In this document: in pieces, positions 54,002 through 63,903 of the stretch
Numbering within the stretch: the first letter of the stretch is position 1
Layout of the letters: each line of letters opens with the position of its first letter
DNA from: JARYGU01 sp033795365
GTDB lineage: Bacteria; Pseudomonadota; Alphaproteobacteria; Rhizobiales; Rhizobiaceae
Direction of reading: 5' to 3'
Assembly (NCBI GenBank): GCA_033795365.1
Contig: JARYGU010000001.1
Span: 744,001 to 808,000, forward strand
DNA length: 64,000 nt
The notes under the pieces: model-generated
The model's database searches: none
Seen by the model: the letters and a program-made list of their open reading frames with translations, nothing else
What the model was told of the DNA's origin: nothing
Position numbers and translations under genes: made by a program

Positions 54002-55828
54002 ATGTGCGGCATTGTGGGGATAGTCGGAAACCAGCCTGTGGCCTCGCGACTCGTGGACGCGCTGAAGCGCCTCGAATATCGCGGCTATGATTCGGCAGGC
54101 GTGGCGACCATCCGCGAGGGCAGGCTGGAGCGGCGGCGGGCCGAAGGCAAGCTGTTCAATCTGGAAAAGAAACTTTCCGAGGAGCCGTTGTCCGGCACGA
54201 TCGGTATCGCACACACACGCTGGGCGACGCATGGTGCACCGACGGAGCGCAATGCGCATCCGCATTTCACCGACGGCGTCGCCGTCGTGCACAACGGCAT
54301 CATCGAAAACTTCTCCGAAATTCGCGACGAGCTGACGGCAGCGGGTGCCGAATTCCAGACACAGACTGATACGGAGGTCGTGGGCCATCTCCTGGTGAAA
54401 CTCCGGCGCGAGGGCTTCGGGCGGCGCGAGGCGATGCAGGCGATGCTGAAGCGCGTGACCGGCGCCTATGCGCTGGCGGTCATGTTCGAGGAGGATCCCT
54501 CGACGATCATGGCGGCGCGCAGCGGTCCGCCGCTGGCGATCGGCCACGGCCGGGACGAGATGTTCCTCGGGTCGGACGCCATCGCGCTTTCGCCCTTCAC
54601 CAACGAAATCACCTATCTCGTCGATGGCGATTGGGCGGTGATCGGTCGCGACGGCGTCCACATCTTCGATCTCGACGGCAATCGCGTCGAACGTCCGCGC
54701 CAGGTCTCTTCCGCCGCTGCCTACATGATCGACAAGGGCAACCACCGGCATTTCATGGAGAAGGAGATCTATGAGCAGCCGGAGGTGATCTCCCATGCCC
54801 TCAGCCATTACATCGACTTTCTCGGGCACAAGGTGAGGCCGGTTGCGGGCCCGATCGATTTCGCTTCAGTGTCGAGCCTTGCCATTTCGGCCTGCGGCAC
54901 GGCCTATCTCGCCGGTCTCGTCGGCAAATACTGGTTCGAGCGTTATGCGAGGCTGCCGGTGGAGATCGACGTTGCCTCGGAATTCCGATACCGCGAAATC
55001 CCTCTCAATCCGTCCTCGGCCGCACTTTTCATCTCGCAGTCTGGCGAGACGGCCGACACGCTGGCGTCGTTGCGCTATTGCCGCGACAGCGGATTGAAGA
55101 TCGGGGCGGTCGTCAACGTCCGCGAATCGAGCATCGCACGCGAAGCCGACGCGGTCTTTCCGATCCTTGCCGGACCGGAGATCGGCGTTGCCTCCACCAA
55201 GGCCTTCACCTGCCAGCTTTCCGTGCTGGCGGCGCTTGCGATCGGAGCGGGAAGGGCGCGCGGTACCGTAACGGAAGACGAGGAGCGCGATCTGGTACGC
55301 AGCCTCTCGGAGATGCCGCGTATCATGAGCGAGGTGCTGAACGGCATCCAGCCTGTGATCGAGCAGCTTTCGCGCGATCTTTCGAAATGCCGAGACGTTC
55401 TCTATCTGGGCCGCGGAACGAGCTATCCGCTGGCGATGGAGGGAGCGCTCAAGCTCAAGGAAATCTCCTATATCCATGCAGAAGGCTATGCCGCGGGCGA
55501 GTTGAAGCACGGACCGATCGCCCTCATCGACGAGAACATGCCGGTGATCGTGATCGCGCCGCATGACCGCTTTTTCGAAAAGACGGTCTCCAACATGCAG
55601 GAAGTCGCCGCCCGCGGCGGCCGGATCATCTTCATCACGGACGAGCGGGGTGCGGTCGCCTCGAAGCTTCAGACCATGGCGACGATCGTGCTGCCGGACG
55701 TCAACGAACTGATCGCACCGATGATCTATTCGCTGCCCATCCAGTTGCTTGCCTACCACACCGCTGTCTTCATGGGCACCGATGTCGACCAGCCGCGCAA
55801 CCTCGCGAAATCCGTGACGGTAGAATGA
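54002..55828 (+). CDS. glmS: Glucosamine-6-phosphate synthase GlmS
   Basis: Makes GlcN-6-P from fructose-6-P and glutamine, first step of the aminosugar pathway. 608 residues. MCGIVGIVGNQPVASRLVDA begins with the Cys nucleophile of the Ntn amidotransferase; HTRWATHGAPTERNAHPHF and HNGIIENFSEI follow. Two SIS domains (about 285-420, 455-595) contain SACGTAYLAG, SQSGETADTLASL and YLGRGTSYPLAMEGALKLKE. Overlaps the GNAT gene by four bases. Confidence 0.97.
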   Translation: MCGIVGIVGNQPVASRLVDALKRLEYRGYDSAGVATIREGRLERRRAEGKLFNLEKKLSEEPLSGTIGIAHTRWATHGAPTERNAHPHFTDGVAVVHNGIIENFSEIRDELTAAGAEFQTQTDTEVVGHLLVKLRREGFGRREAMQAMLKRVTGAYALAVMFEEDPSTIMAARSGPPLAIGHGRDEMFLGSDAIALSPFTNEITYLVDGDWAVIGRDGVHIFDLDGNRVERPRQVSSAAAYMIDKGNHRHFMEKEIYEQPEVISHALSHYIDFLGHKVRPVAGPIDFASVSSLAISACGTAYLAGLVGKYWFERYARLPVEIDVASEFRYREIPLNPSSAALFISQSGETADTLASLRYCRDSGLKIGAVVNVRESSIAREADAVFPILAGPEIGVASTKAFTCQLSVLAALAIGAGRARGTVTEDEERDLVRSLSEMPRIMSEVLNGIQPVIEQLSRDLSKCRDVLYLGRGTSYPLAMEGALKLKEISYIHAEGYAAGELKHGPIALIDENMPVIVIAPHDRFFEKTVSNMQEVAARGGRIIFITDERGAVASKLQTMATIVLPDVNELIAPMIYSLPIQLLAYHTAVFMGTDVDQPRNLAKSVTVE

Positions 55829-56319
55829 TCATCCGCCCGGAGACGCCGGCCGACGTCGCGGCAATCCATGACCTGACGACGACAGCCTTCGAGGGACAGC
55901 CCCATAGTGACGGCTCGGAGCCGCATATCATCGACCGGCTGCGTGCGGCCGGCGCGCTGACGCTCTCCCTGGTCGCGGAGGAGGACCGGGCGATCATCGG
56001 CCATGTGGCATTTTCACCGGTCACCATATCGGGGAAAGCAGACGGCTGGTTCGGGCTCGGCCCCGTTTCGGTCGCGCCCGTCCGTCAGCGTGAAGGTGTC
56101 GGCAGCGCGCTGATCCGCGAAGGACTTTCTCGCCTGCGCACCGGCGGAGCGAAAGGCTGCGTCCTCGTTGGCGCCCCCGGTTATTACAAGCGCTTCGGCT
56201 TCGAGCATGACCCGGCTTTCACGCTGGAAGGATACCCGCCCGAGTATTTCCTGCGTGTGGCATTTTCACCGGTTTACGAAGGTGGTCCGGTTGCCTATCA
56301 TCCGGCCTTCTTCGGCTGA
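55825..56319 (+). CDS. GNAT-family N-acetyltransferase
   Basis: 164 residues with the GNAT fold: acceptor region MIIRPETPADVAAIHDLTTT, then GLGPVSVAPVRQREGVGSAL, which holds the acetyl-CoA R/Q-x-x-G-x-G/A loop, and GYYKRFGFEH. Related to YhbS-type transferases by the LVGAPGYYKRFGFE and closing YEGGPVAYHPAFFG segments. Substrate unknown. ATGA overlap with glmS implies coexpression; an aminosugar role is possible but only by position. Confidence 0.88.
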   Translation: MIIRPETPADVAAIHDLTTTAFEGQPHSDGSEPHIIDRLRAAGALTLSLVAEEDRAIIGHVAFSPVTISGKADGWFGLGPVSVAPVRQREGVGSALIREGLSRLRTGGAKGCVLVGAPGYYKRFGFEHDPAFTLEGYPPEYFLRVAFSPVYEGGPVAYHPAFFG

Positions 56320-56343
56320 TAGCCACCGCCAACTGGACCGCGA

Positions 56344-57033
56344 ATGAACGACATTGCTCCTCGCATTTCCTTGGCGACGCGGCTGCGCAACAACTTCCTG
56401 ACAGGACTGGTCATTTGCGCGCCGATCGCCATCACCATCTGGCTGACCTGGACCTTCATCCGCTGGGCAGACAGCTGGGTGAAACCGTATCTGCCGATGC
56501 GCTATACGCCCGAAAACTACCTGCCGTTCGCCATTCCCGGTTTCGGCCTCCTGATCGCCGTGGTCGTGATCACGCTCATCGGCTTTCTCGGCAAGAATCT
56601 GATCGGCCGGTCGATCGTGCAATTCGGCGAGTCCATCCTGAACCGCACGCCGTTGGTGCGGACGATCTACAAGAGCCTGAAGCAGATATTCGAATCGGTT
56701 TTGAAGGAACAGGGGACGTCCTTCAACAAGGCCGGGCTGATCGAATATCCGAGCGCCGGCCTTTGGTCCGTCGTTTTCCTCGCGACCGACGCGAAAGGGG
56801 AGATCGCCGCCAAGTTCGACGCGATGGGCCAGCAGATGGTCGCCTGTTTCCTCCCGCCCACGCCGTTGCCGACTGCAGGGTTCCTCATCTTCGTTCCCCG
56901 CGAAAAGATCATACCGCTCGACATGAGCGCGGAGGACGCGGCCAAGCTGATCATTTCCGTCGGCCTCGTTAATCCGCCCGAAAAATCCCTGATCGGGCCT
57001 CCGGCGAAGCCGGGAAAAAAACCGAAAATCTGA
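56344..57033 (+). CDS. DUF502 integral membrane protein
   Basis: 229 residues with two N-terminal membrane helices (FLTGLVICAPIAITIWLTWT, LPFAIPGFGLLIAVVVITLI) and a soluble part. NRTPLVRTIYKSLKQIFESV is the family signature, followed by GLWSVVFLATDAKGE and FLPPTPLPTAGFLIFVPREK. Function unknown in the family. Starts 24 bp after the GNAT gene and converges on recG with only seven bases between the stops. Confidence 0.9.
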   Translation: MNDIAPRISLATRLRNNFLTGLVICAPIAITIWLTWTFIRWADSWVKPYLPMRYTPENYLPFAIPGFGLLIAVVVITLIGFLGKNLIGRSIVQFGESILNRTPLVRTIYKSLKQIFESVLKEQGTSFNKAGLIEYPSAGLWSVVFLATDAKGEIAAKFDAMGQQMVACFLPPTPLPTAGFLIFVPREKIIPLDMSAEDAAKLIISVGLVNPPEKSLIGPPAKPGKKPKI

Positions 57034-57040
57034 GAAACGC

Positions 57041-59146
57041 CTATCCGGCCCGCAGGAAGCGGATCGCTTCATCGCGTCTGTAGAGATAGAGAAGTGTCCG
57101 CAAGGCCTTGCCCCGCTCGCTCACGAGTTCCGGGTCGCGCTCGACGGTATAGGCTGCGTCCTTTCGGGCGACCTCCAATAGGTCGCCATGCGCTTCCAGG
57201 CTGGCGATAAGAAAGCCCGGCGTGCCGGATTGACGCGTGCCGAGCAATTCGCCTTCGCCGCGCAGCTTCAAATCCTCCTCCGCGATGCGGAAGCCGTCCT
57301 CCGTTTCACGAAGGATGGAGAGCCGCGCCCGGCCCGTTTCGCTGAGCGGTCCCTTGTAGAGGAGAATGCAGGTCGAAGCCTCTTCGCCGCGGCCGACGCG
57401 TCCGCGAAGCTGGTGAAGCTGCGCAAGGCCGAAACGCTCGGCATGCTCGATCACCATGATCGAGGCATCCGGAACATCGACCCCGACTTCCACTACGGTC
57501 GTCGCGACCAGCAGTCGCGTCTCGCCGTTCTTGAAGGCGAGCATGGCGGCGTCCTTTTCCGTGCCGCTCATCCGGCCGTGGACGAGACCCGCGTCTCTGC
57601 CGAAAACCGCCGCAAGCGTGGCATGACGCTCCTCGGCGGACATCAGATCCGTTTCCTCCGATTCCTCCACCAGCGGGCAGATCCAATAGGCCTTCTTGCC
57701 CTCCGAAAGGGCCGCTCTCAGGCGATCGACGATCTCGCCGGTACGCTCGGAGGGAACTGTGACCGTCTGGATCGGCTTGCGGCCGGCCGGTTTCTCCGTG
57801 AGTTTCGACACATCCATATCGCCGAAGGCGGCGAGCACCAGCGTGCGCGGAATGGGCGTCGCGGTCATCACCAACATATGCGGAGAGATGCCCTTCGCCG
57901 TCAGCCTCAGGCGCTGGTGCACGCCGAAGCGATGCTGCTCGTCCACGACGGCGAGCACGAGGTCGCGATAGTTGACGTTGTCCTGGAAAAGCGCATGCGT
58001 ACCGATGACGATCTGGGTCTCGCCGGAGGCGATGCGCCCGAGGATCGCATCGCGCTCCCGCCCTTTAGTGCGCCCCGTCAGGACGTCGATCGTGACGCCG
58101 GCGGGAGCGGCCATCTTCGACAGTGTCGAGAAATGCTGCCGCGCCAGGATTTCGGTCGGTGCCATCAGCACCGCCTGGCCCCCGGATTCGACGGCTGCCA
58201 GCATCGCCATCAGCGCCACCGCGGTCTTGCCGGCGCCGACATCGCCCTGTAGCAGCCGCAGCATCCGCTGTTCTGCCGCCACATCCTTCAACACGTCGGC
58301 GATCGCTGCCGATTGGCTGTTCGTGAGCGAGAAGGGCAGGGCGTCAATGACCGGCCTGCTCAGCCGTCCCGTCGCGTTCACCGGACGACCTGCAACCTTG
58401 CGCAGACGCTGCCGCACGAGCGCGAGCGAAATCTGGCCCGCAAGAAACTCGTCATAGGCAAGGCGGCGCCGGGCGGGCGCCTGCGGGTCGAGATCGGTCT
58501 CGTCGCGCGGATCATGCATCCGGCGGAATGCGTCGGCGGCGGGTGCAAAACCCTGCCGGTCAAGCAGTGTCTGCTCGATCCATTCCGGGAAGTCGGGAAT
58601 GCGCTCGACCGCCGCCTCGACGGCCTTTCGCAATGTCCTTGGCGCAAGGCCTGCCGTCAGGCCGTAGACGGGCTCGACCAGCGGTAGGGTCTCGGCCTCT
58701 GCAAGGCGTACCATATAGTCGGGGTGCACCATGGAGGGGCGGCCGTTGAACCAGTCCACCTTGCCGCTGACGACCACGGTCTCGTCGATCGGCAGTGCCT
58801 TTTCCAGCCAGTTGCCTTTCACGCGGAAGAAGGTGAGGGCCAGTTCGCCGGTCTCGTCATGAAGAAAGACCCGGTAGGGCACGTTGGATCTGCCGCCCGG
58901 CGGCGGCTGATGCCGATCGACACGCCCCGTGATGGTCACGATCGTACCCTGCGGCGCACGGGCGATGCCCGGTTGCTGCCGCCGATCGATCAGATTGTGA
59001 GGCTTATGGAAGACGAGGTCGACGACCCGGCAATCCTCGATGCTTTCGCGGCCGAGCAGCTTGGCAAAGAGCTCCCCGAGCTTCGGGCCGATACCGGGAA
59101 GCGTGGAAAGCGGAGAGAACAGAGGATCGAGAATGGCCGGACGCAT
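57041..59146 (-). CDS. recG: ATP-dependent DNA helicase RecG
   Basis: Branch-migration helicase that remodels stalled forks and Holliday junctions. 701 residues. Wedge/OB domain (about 60-150, GTIVTITGRVDRHQPPPGGR), Walker A GDVGAGKT (301-308), DEQH box (402-405) in VVDEQHRFGVHQR, then TATPIPRTL, VGVDVPDASIMVIEHAERFG, QLRGRVGRG and a TRG-like end. ATG at 59146 begins MRPAILDPLFSPLSTLPGIG, the normal N-terminus; the longer frame is spurious. Divergent from sdhE-mfd. Confidence 0.96.
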   Translation of the reverse strand: MRPAILDPLFSPLSTLPGIGPKLGELFAKLLGRESIEDCRVVDLVFHKPHNLIDRRQQPGIARAPQGTIVTITGRVDRHQPPPGGRSNVPYRVFLHDETGELALTFFRVKGNWLEKALPIDETVVVSGKVDWFNGRPSMVHPDYMVRLAEAETLPLVEPVYGLTAGLAPRTLRKAVEAAVERIPDFPEWIEQTLLDRQGFAPAADAFRRMHDPRDETDLDPQAPARRRLAYDEFLAGQISLALVRQRLRKVAGRPVNATGRLSRPVIDALPFSLTNSQSAAIADVLKDVAAEQRMLRLLQGDVGAGKTAVALMAMLAAVESGGQAVLMAPTEILARQHFSTLSKMAAPAGVTIDVLTGRTKGRERDAILGRIASGETQIVIGTHALFQDNVNYRDLVLAVVDEQHRFGVHQRLRLTAKGISPHMLVMTATPIPRTLVLAAFGDMDVSKLTEKPAGRKPIQTVTVPSERTGEIVDRLRAALSEGKKAYWICPLVEESEETDLMSAEERHATLAAVFGRDAGLVHGRMSGTEKDAAMLAFKNGETRLLVATTVVEVGVDVPDASIMVIEHAERFGLAQLHQLRGRVGRGEEASTCILLYKGPLSETGRARLSILRETEDGFRIAEEDLKLRGEGELLGTRQSGTPGFLIASLEAHGDLLEVARKDAAYTVERDPELVSERGKALRTLLYLYRRDEAIRFLRAG

Positions 59147-59299
59147 GGCGCGCAAAATGCGCCGGAGATTAGGGCTTTGGCAAGGCTGACAATTCTCTTT
59201 CGTCGGTCTATAGAAGCGCCGAACGGATTTCGGCTTCGGCTTACGTCTCCATCGCCTTGACAGGCGTTTCACTTCATATCGCAGGAAAGGCCCTGGATC

Positions 59300-59617
59300 A
59301 TGACCGGAACCACGCGCTCCAGCGCCGATATCGATCCACGTCGCAAACGTATCCTCTTCCGTTGCTGGCATCGCGGCATCCGGGAAATGGATCTCGTGCT
59401 GGGCGCTTTCGCCGACGCCGAAATCACCGTGCTCTCGGGCGCGGAGCTGGATGAGCTGGAAGCGATCATGGCCGAGGACGATGCCGATCTCGTCAAGTGG
59501 GTGACGGGCGAAAAACCTGTTCCAGAACGCTTCCGCAGCGGGCTTTTCTCACGCATAGCGGCCTACAAGCCTGCTTTCGCGTCCGCTGATGCGACGAAAG
59601 GCGACGGCAAGGGATGA
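59300..59617 (+). CDS. sdhE: FAD assembly factor SdhE (Sdh5/CptB)
   Basis: 105 residues; helps insert FAD covalently into succinate dehydrogenase. The RGxxE motif is present as RGIRE (25-29) in LFRCWHRGIREMDLVLG, followed by the acidic block LDELEAIMAEDDADLVKWVT. AGGAAAGG lies about ten bases before the ATG at 59300. Overlaps mfd by four bases (59614-59617) and is divergent from recG, across 153 bp. Confidence 0.93.
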   Translation: MTGTTRSSADIDPRRKRILFRCWHRGIREMDLVLGAFADAEITVLSGAELDELEAIMAEDDADLVKWVTGEKPVPERFRSGLFSRIAAYKPAFASADATKGDGKG

Positions 59618-62600
59618 TATCCGGATTCGACCCGCAATCATTGGAATCCGACGGCCGCGCCGTCACGATCGGCCCGGTGCCTTCCGGCCTCGAGCCGCTG
59701 CTGCTTGCCGAGATCGCCCGAAAAGAGGGGCCGGTCGCCTTCGTCATGTCCGACGGCCAGCGAATTCCGGACCTCGAACAGATGCTCGGCTTCGCCGCTC
59801 CCGACATTCCGGTGCTGACGCTTCCCGGCTGGGACTGTTTGCCCTATGACCGGGTTTCGCCCAGCGCGGACGTCTCGGCGCGACGGCTCTCGGCGCTCTC
59901 CGCCCTGATCACGCATGCCCGCAAGCCCCATCCGGCGATCGTGCTCGTCACGGTCAACGCGATGCTGCAGAAGACGGCGCCAAGGCCGGTAATCGAAAGC
60001 CTCGCCTTCTCGGCAAGGCCCGGCAATCAGATCCGCATGGACGACATCGCGGCGCGATTGGGGATGAACGGCTTCGAGCGCGTCGCGACCGTGCGCGAAG
60101 TCGGCGAATATGCGGTACGCGGCGGCATTCTGGACGTTTTCGTGCCCGGAAACGCGGAGCCGGTGCGGCTCGATTTCTTCGGAGACACGCTGGAGAGCAT
60201 CCGTTCCTTCGACCCGGCAAGCCAGCGTACGACCGGGCAGGCGCGTTCCCTCGACCTCAACCCGATGAGCGAGGTGACGCTGACGCCGGACACGATCAGC
60301 CGCTTCCGCACGAATTACCTCTCGCTCTTCGGCGCGGCGACGCGTGACGACGCCCTTTACCAGGCGGTCTCCGAGGGGCGGCGCTATGCCGGCATGGAGC
60401 ATTGGCTTCCGCTCTTTTACGACGGGCTCGAAACGACCTTCGACTATCTGGAAGGTTTTCGCATCGTCACCGACCATACGGCGCGTGAAGCGGCGGCCGA
60501 ACGGTCCAAGCTGGTCCGCGACTATTACGAGGCGCGGCAGAACGCCTCCACTCCCGGCAAAAGCCAGGTCGCGCAGGCCGCACCCTACAAGCCGGTTCCG
60601 CCCGGCCAGCTTTATCTCGACGCCGAACGCTTCGGCGCGGCACTCGATGAGCTGAGCGCGGTGCGCCTGTCGCCGTTCAACGAGCACGAAGGCGAAGCGC
60701 GCCGCGTCGTAACCGTCGATGCGCGTCAGGGCATGCGATGGGCGCGCACGGCAGGCGAGGGCGAGCGCCCGGACGACGCGCGCGTCAACGTGTTCGACCA
60801 GGCGGTGAAGCATATCGCGGAACGGCGATCGGCCGGCGACAAGGTGTTGATCACCGGCTGGTCCGAAGGTTCGCTGGACCGGCTGCTGCAGGTGCTTGCC
60901 GAGCACGGGCTCGGCAATGTGGTGCCGGTAAGGGATTTCGCCGAACTGGCGAGGCTCAAGGCCGGCGAGGCGGGCTCCGCCGTGCTCAGCCTCGAAAGCG
61001 GCTTCGAGACCGGGAAAATCGTCGTCATCGGCGAACAGGATATCCTCGGCGACCGGATGGTTCGCCGCTCGAAACGCCGCAAGCGGGGCGCCGATTTCAT
61101 TACCGAAGTCGCCGGACTGGACGAAGGCTCGATCGTCGTCCACGCCGAGCACGGCATCGGCCGTTTTGTCGGCCTGCGCACTATCGAGGCGGCGGGAGCG
61201 CCGCATGCCTGTCTCGAACTCGTCTATGCCGACGATGCGAAGCTGTTCCTCCCGGTCGAGAACATAGACCTTCTCTCGCGCTACGGCGCGGAAGGCAGCG
61301 ATGCGATCCTCGACAAGCTCGGCGGCGTGGCCTGGCAGGCACGTAAGGCGAAGCTGAAGAAGCGCCTGCTCGACATGGCGAACGGGCTGATCCAGATCGC
61401 GGCTGCCCGTCTCGTTCGTCACGCCCCGGCGCTGGCGGCACCGGACGGCATCTACGACGAATTTTCGGCGCGTTTCCCCTATGAAGAGACGGACGACCAG
61501 GCGAATGCCATCGACGCCGTGCGCGAGGATCTTGCCGCCGGGCGTCCGATGGACCGGCTGGTCTGCGGCGATGTCGGCTTCGGAAAGACCGAGGTGGCGC
61601 TGCGTGCCGCCTTCATCGCCGCGATGAACGGCGTGCAGGTCGCCGTCGTCGTCCCGACGACGTTGCTGTCGCGCCAGCATTTCAAGACATTCTCCGACCG
61701 GTTCCGCGGGCTTCCGGTTCGCGTCCAGCAGGCTTCTCGGCTTGTCGGTTCGAAGGATCTGGCACTGACGAAGAAGGAGGTGGCGGAAGGAAAAACCGAT
61801 ATCGTCGTCGGAACGCACGCCCTTCTCGGCAGCTCGATCAAGTTCGCCAATCTTGGTCTTCTGATCATCGACGAGGAGCAGCATTTCGGCGTCAAACACA
61901 AGGAGCGGCTGAAGGAGCTGAAGAGCGACGTGCATGTGCTGACGCTGTCGGCAACGCCCATTCCGCGCACGCTGCAGCTTGCCATGACGGGCGTTCGCGA
62001 GCTTTCCTTGATCACCACCCCGCCGGTCGACCGGATGGCGGTGCGCACCTTCATCTCGCCCTTCGATCCGCTGGTGATCCGCGAAACGCTGATGCGCGAG
62101 CATTATCGCGGCGGACAAAGCTTTTATGTCTGCCCGCGGTTGAGCGATCTCTCGGAAATCCACGATTTCCTGAAATCGGACGTGCCGGAGCTGAAGGTGG
62201 CCGTCGCTCACGGGCAGATGCCGGCAACCGAGCTCGAGGACATCATGAATGCCTTCTACGAGGGCCGTTACGACGTCCTGCTATCGACGACCATCGTCGA
62301 ATCCGGTCTCGACGTGCCGACCGCCAATACGATGATCATCCATCGCGCCGACATGTTCGGCCTGGCGCAGCTCTACCAGCTTCGCGGACGTGTCGGCCGC
62401 TCGAAGGTGCGCGCCTTCGCGCTCTTCACCCTGCCCGTCAACAAGAAACTGACGGGAACGGCGGAACGACGCCTCAAGGTTCTGCAGTCGCTCGACACGC
62501 TCGGCGCCGGCTTCCAGCTCGCCAGCCACGATCTCGACATCCGCGGAGCGGGCAACCTTCTCGGCGAGGAGCAATCCGGACATATCAAGGAGGTCGGTTT

Positions 62601-63126
62601 CGAGCTTTACCAGCAGATGCTGGAAGAGGCCGTTGCCGAGATCAGGGACGAGGAGATTGCCGATACGGGCTGGTCGCCGCAGATTTCCGTCGGTACGCCG
62701 GTCATGATTCCGGACGACTACGTTCCCGACCTGCATCTGCGCCTCGGCCTCTACCGGAGGCTCGGCGAGATCACGGAGCTCTCGGATATCGACGCATTCG
62801 GCGCGGAGCTGATCGACCGTTTCGGTCCGCTGCCGCAGGAAGTGCAGCATCTCCTGAAGATCGTCTACATCAAGTCGCTCTGCCGCATCGCCAATGTCGA
62901 GAAGCTCGATGCCGGCCCCAAGGGCGTCGTTGTCCAGTTCCGCAACAAGGAGTTTCCCAATCCGGCCGCGCTCGTCGGTTTTATCGCCAAGCAGGGAACG
63001 CTGGCGAAGATCCGTCCCGACCAGAGCTTGTTCCTCGCGCGCGACTATCCGACGCCGGAAAAGCGCCTGACGGGGGCAGCGCAGGTCATGACCCAGCTTG
63101 CGAAGCTGGCGAAGGAGGGCGCCTGA
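59614..63126 (+). CDS. mfd: Transcription-repair coupling factor Mfd
   Basis: 1170 residues. UvrB-like N-terminal modules (LPGWDCLPYDRVSPSADVSA; YAVRGGILDVF), the CarD-like RNA polymerase interaction domain near 500-570 (HAEHGIGRFVGLRTIEAAGA), translocase motor with GDVGFGKTEVALRAAF near 652 and IIDEEQHFGVKHKERLK near 751, then TATPIPRTLQLAMTGVRELS, QLRGRVGRSKVRAFA and the C-terminal D7 module. It lifts stalled polymerase and recruits UvrA. Starts inside sdhE, so the two are cotranslated. Confidence 0.97.
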   Translation: MISGFDPQSLESDGRAVTIGPVPSGLEPLLLAEIARKEGPVAFVMSDGQRIPDLEQMLGFAAPDIPVLTLPGWDCLPYDRVSPSADVSARRLSALSALITHARKPHPAIVLVTVNAMLQKTAPRPVIESLAFSARPGNQIRMDDIAARLGMNGFERVATVREVGEYAVRGGILDVFVPGNAEPVRLDFFGDTLESIRSFDPASQRTTGQARSLDLNPMSEVTLTPDTISRFRTNYLSLFGAATRDDALYQAVSEGRRYAGMEHWLPLFYDGLETTFDYLEGFRIVTDHTAREAAAERSKLVRDYYEARQNASTPGKSQVAQAAPYKPVPPGQLYLDAERFGAALDELSAVRLSPFNEHEGEARRVVTVDARQGMRWARTAGEGERPDDARVNVFDQAVKHIAERRSAGDKVLITGWSEGSLDRLLQVLAEHGLGNVVPVRDFAELARLKAGEAGSAVLSLESGFETGKIVVIGEQDILGDRMVRRSKRRKRGADFITEVAGLDEGSIVVHAEHGIGRFVGLRTIEAAGAPHACLELVYADDAKLFLPVENIDLLSRYGAEGSDAILDKLGGVAWQARKAKLKKRLLDMANGLIQIAAARLVRHAPALAAPDGIYDEFSARFPYEETDDQANAIDAVREDLAAGRPMDRLVCGDVGFGKTEVALRAAFIAAMNGVQVAVVVPTTLLSRQHFKTFSDRFRGLPVRVQQASRLVGSKDLALTKKEVAEGKTDIVVGTHALLGSSIKFANLGLLIIDEEQHFGVKHKERLKELKSDVHVLTLSATPIPRTLQLAMTGVRELSLITTPPVDRMAVRTFISPFDPLVIRETLMREHYRGGQSFYVCPRLSDLSEIHDFLKSDVPELKVAVAHGQMPATELEDIMNAFYEGRYDVLLSTTIVESGLDVPTANTMIIHRADMFGLAQLYQLRGRVGRSKVRAFALFTLPVNKKLTGTAERRLKVLQSLDTLGAGFQLASHDLDIRGAGNLLGEEQSGHIKEVGFELYQQMLEEAVAEIRDEEIADTGWSPQISVGTPVMIPDDYVPDLHLRLGLYRRLGEITELSDIDAFGAELIDRFGPLPQEVQHLLKIVYIKSLCRIANVEKLDAGPKGVVVQFRNKEFPNPAALVGFIAKQGTLAKIRPDQSLFLARDYPTPEKRLTGAAQVMTQLAKLAKEGA

Positions 63127-63222
63127 TGCGTGTCGGGCTAAAATGCGCGGTGGTTCGCGAAAAGGACATGCATAAAACAAAGGCTTGAAGCGCGGAAAGC
63201 GAAGCTGGAAGATCGCGATGCC

Positions 63223-63903
63223 TCAAGAACGGGGCTCTGGGGCTTCCGCTTCCTGCTGCCTGAGTTCCACGATCTCGCGAAGTGCACCGGTCAATACGTC
63301 GACCGACTGCGCGCCCATGACGGCATATTTGTTGTCCAGGATGAAGCACGGCACGCCGGTGATGCCCATTTCGCGCGCCATGCCGATCTCTTCCTTCACG
63401 GAATCGATATCGGCACCGGCGGCAAAGAGGGCTTCGACCACCTTTCTGTCCATTCCCGCCTCTTCGGCGATATCGAGGAGAACGGTGCGGTCGCCTATGT
63501 TCCGGCCCTGTTCGAAATTCGCCTTGAAGAGAAGCCCGGTCGCTTTCTGCTGGATGTCGTGGCCTTCTATCATCGCCCAGCGGATGAGGCGATGGGCGTC
63601 GAGCGTGTTCGGACTGATTGTCACGGCATCGAAATCGAAGTCGATCCCGACTTCCCGGCCGAGTTCGGCCAGCATCCGATGCGCTTTCTCAACCGCCTCC
63701 TCGCCTCCGAGCTTTGCCACAAGGTGCTTCTTGTGGTCGACGCCCTCGGGCGGCATGTCGGGATTGAGCTGGTAAGGCCGGAAGGTGATGGATACCGCCA
63801 TTTCGTCGGCAACATTGCCCACAGCCTGCTCAAGCCGCTTCTTGCCGAGGTAGCACCAGGGGCAGACAACGTCGGAGACGACATCGATCGTCACTGTTTC
63901 CAT
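63223..63903 (-). CDS. DsbA/FrnE-type thioredoxin-fold protein
   Basis: 226 residues, no signal peptide. Active-site CPWC (Cys14, Cys17) in SDVVCPWCYLGKKRLEQA, with the helical insert and cis-Pro loop TGVPCFILDNKYAVMGAQ. FrnE-like cytoplasmic relatives act in oxidant response; the 2-hydroxychromene-2-carboxylate isomerase group has the same fold. ATG at 63903. The 97 bp beyond hold its promoter region, with a TTAACCAT motif at 63990-63997. Confidence 0.92.
   Translation of the reverse strand: METVTIDVVSDVVCPWCYLGKKRLEQAVGNVADEMAVSITFRPYQLNPDMPPEGVDHKKHLVAKLGGEEAVEKAHRMLAELGREVGIDFDFDAVTISPNTLDAHRLIRWAMIEGHDIQQKATGLLFKANFEQGRNIGDRTVLLDIAEEAGMDRKVVEALFAAGADIDSVKEEIGMAREMGITGVPCFILDNKYAVMGAQSVDVLTGALREIVELRQQEAEAPEPRS

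Noticed and set aside
59638..62211. 857-codon open frame antisense to mfd
   Set aside because: Shadow of mfd; Arg/Asp/Ala-rich product without domains.
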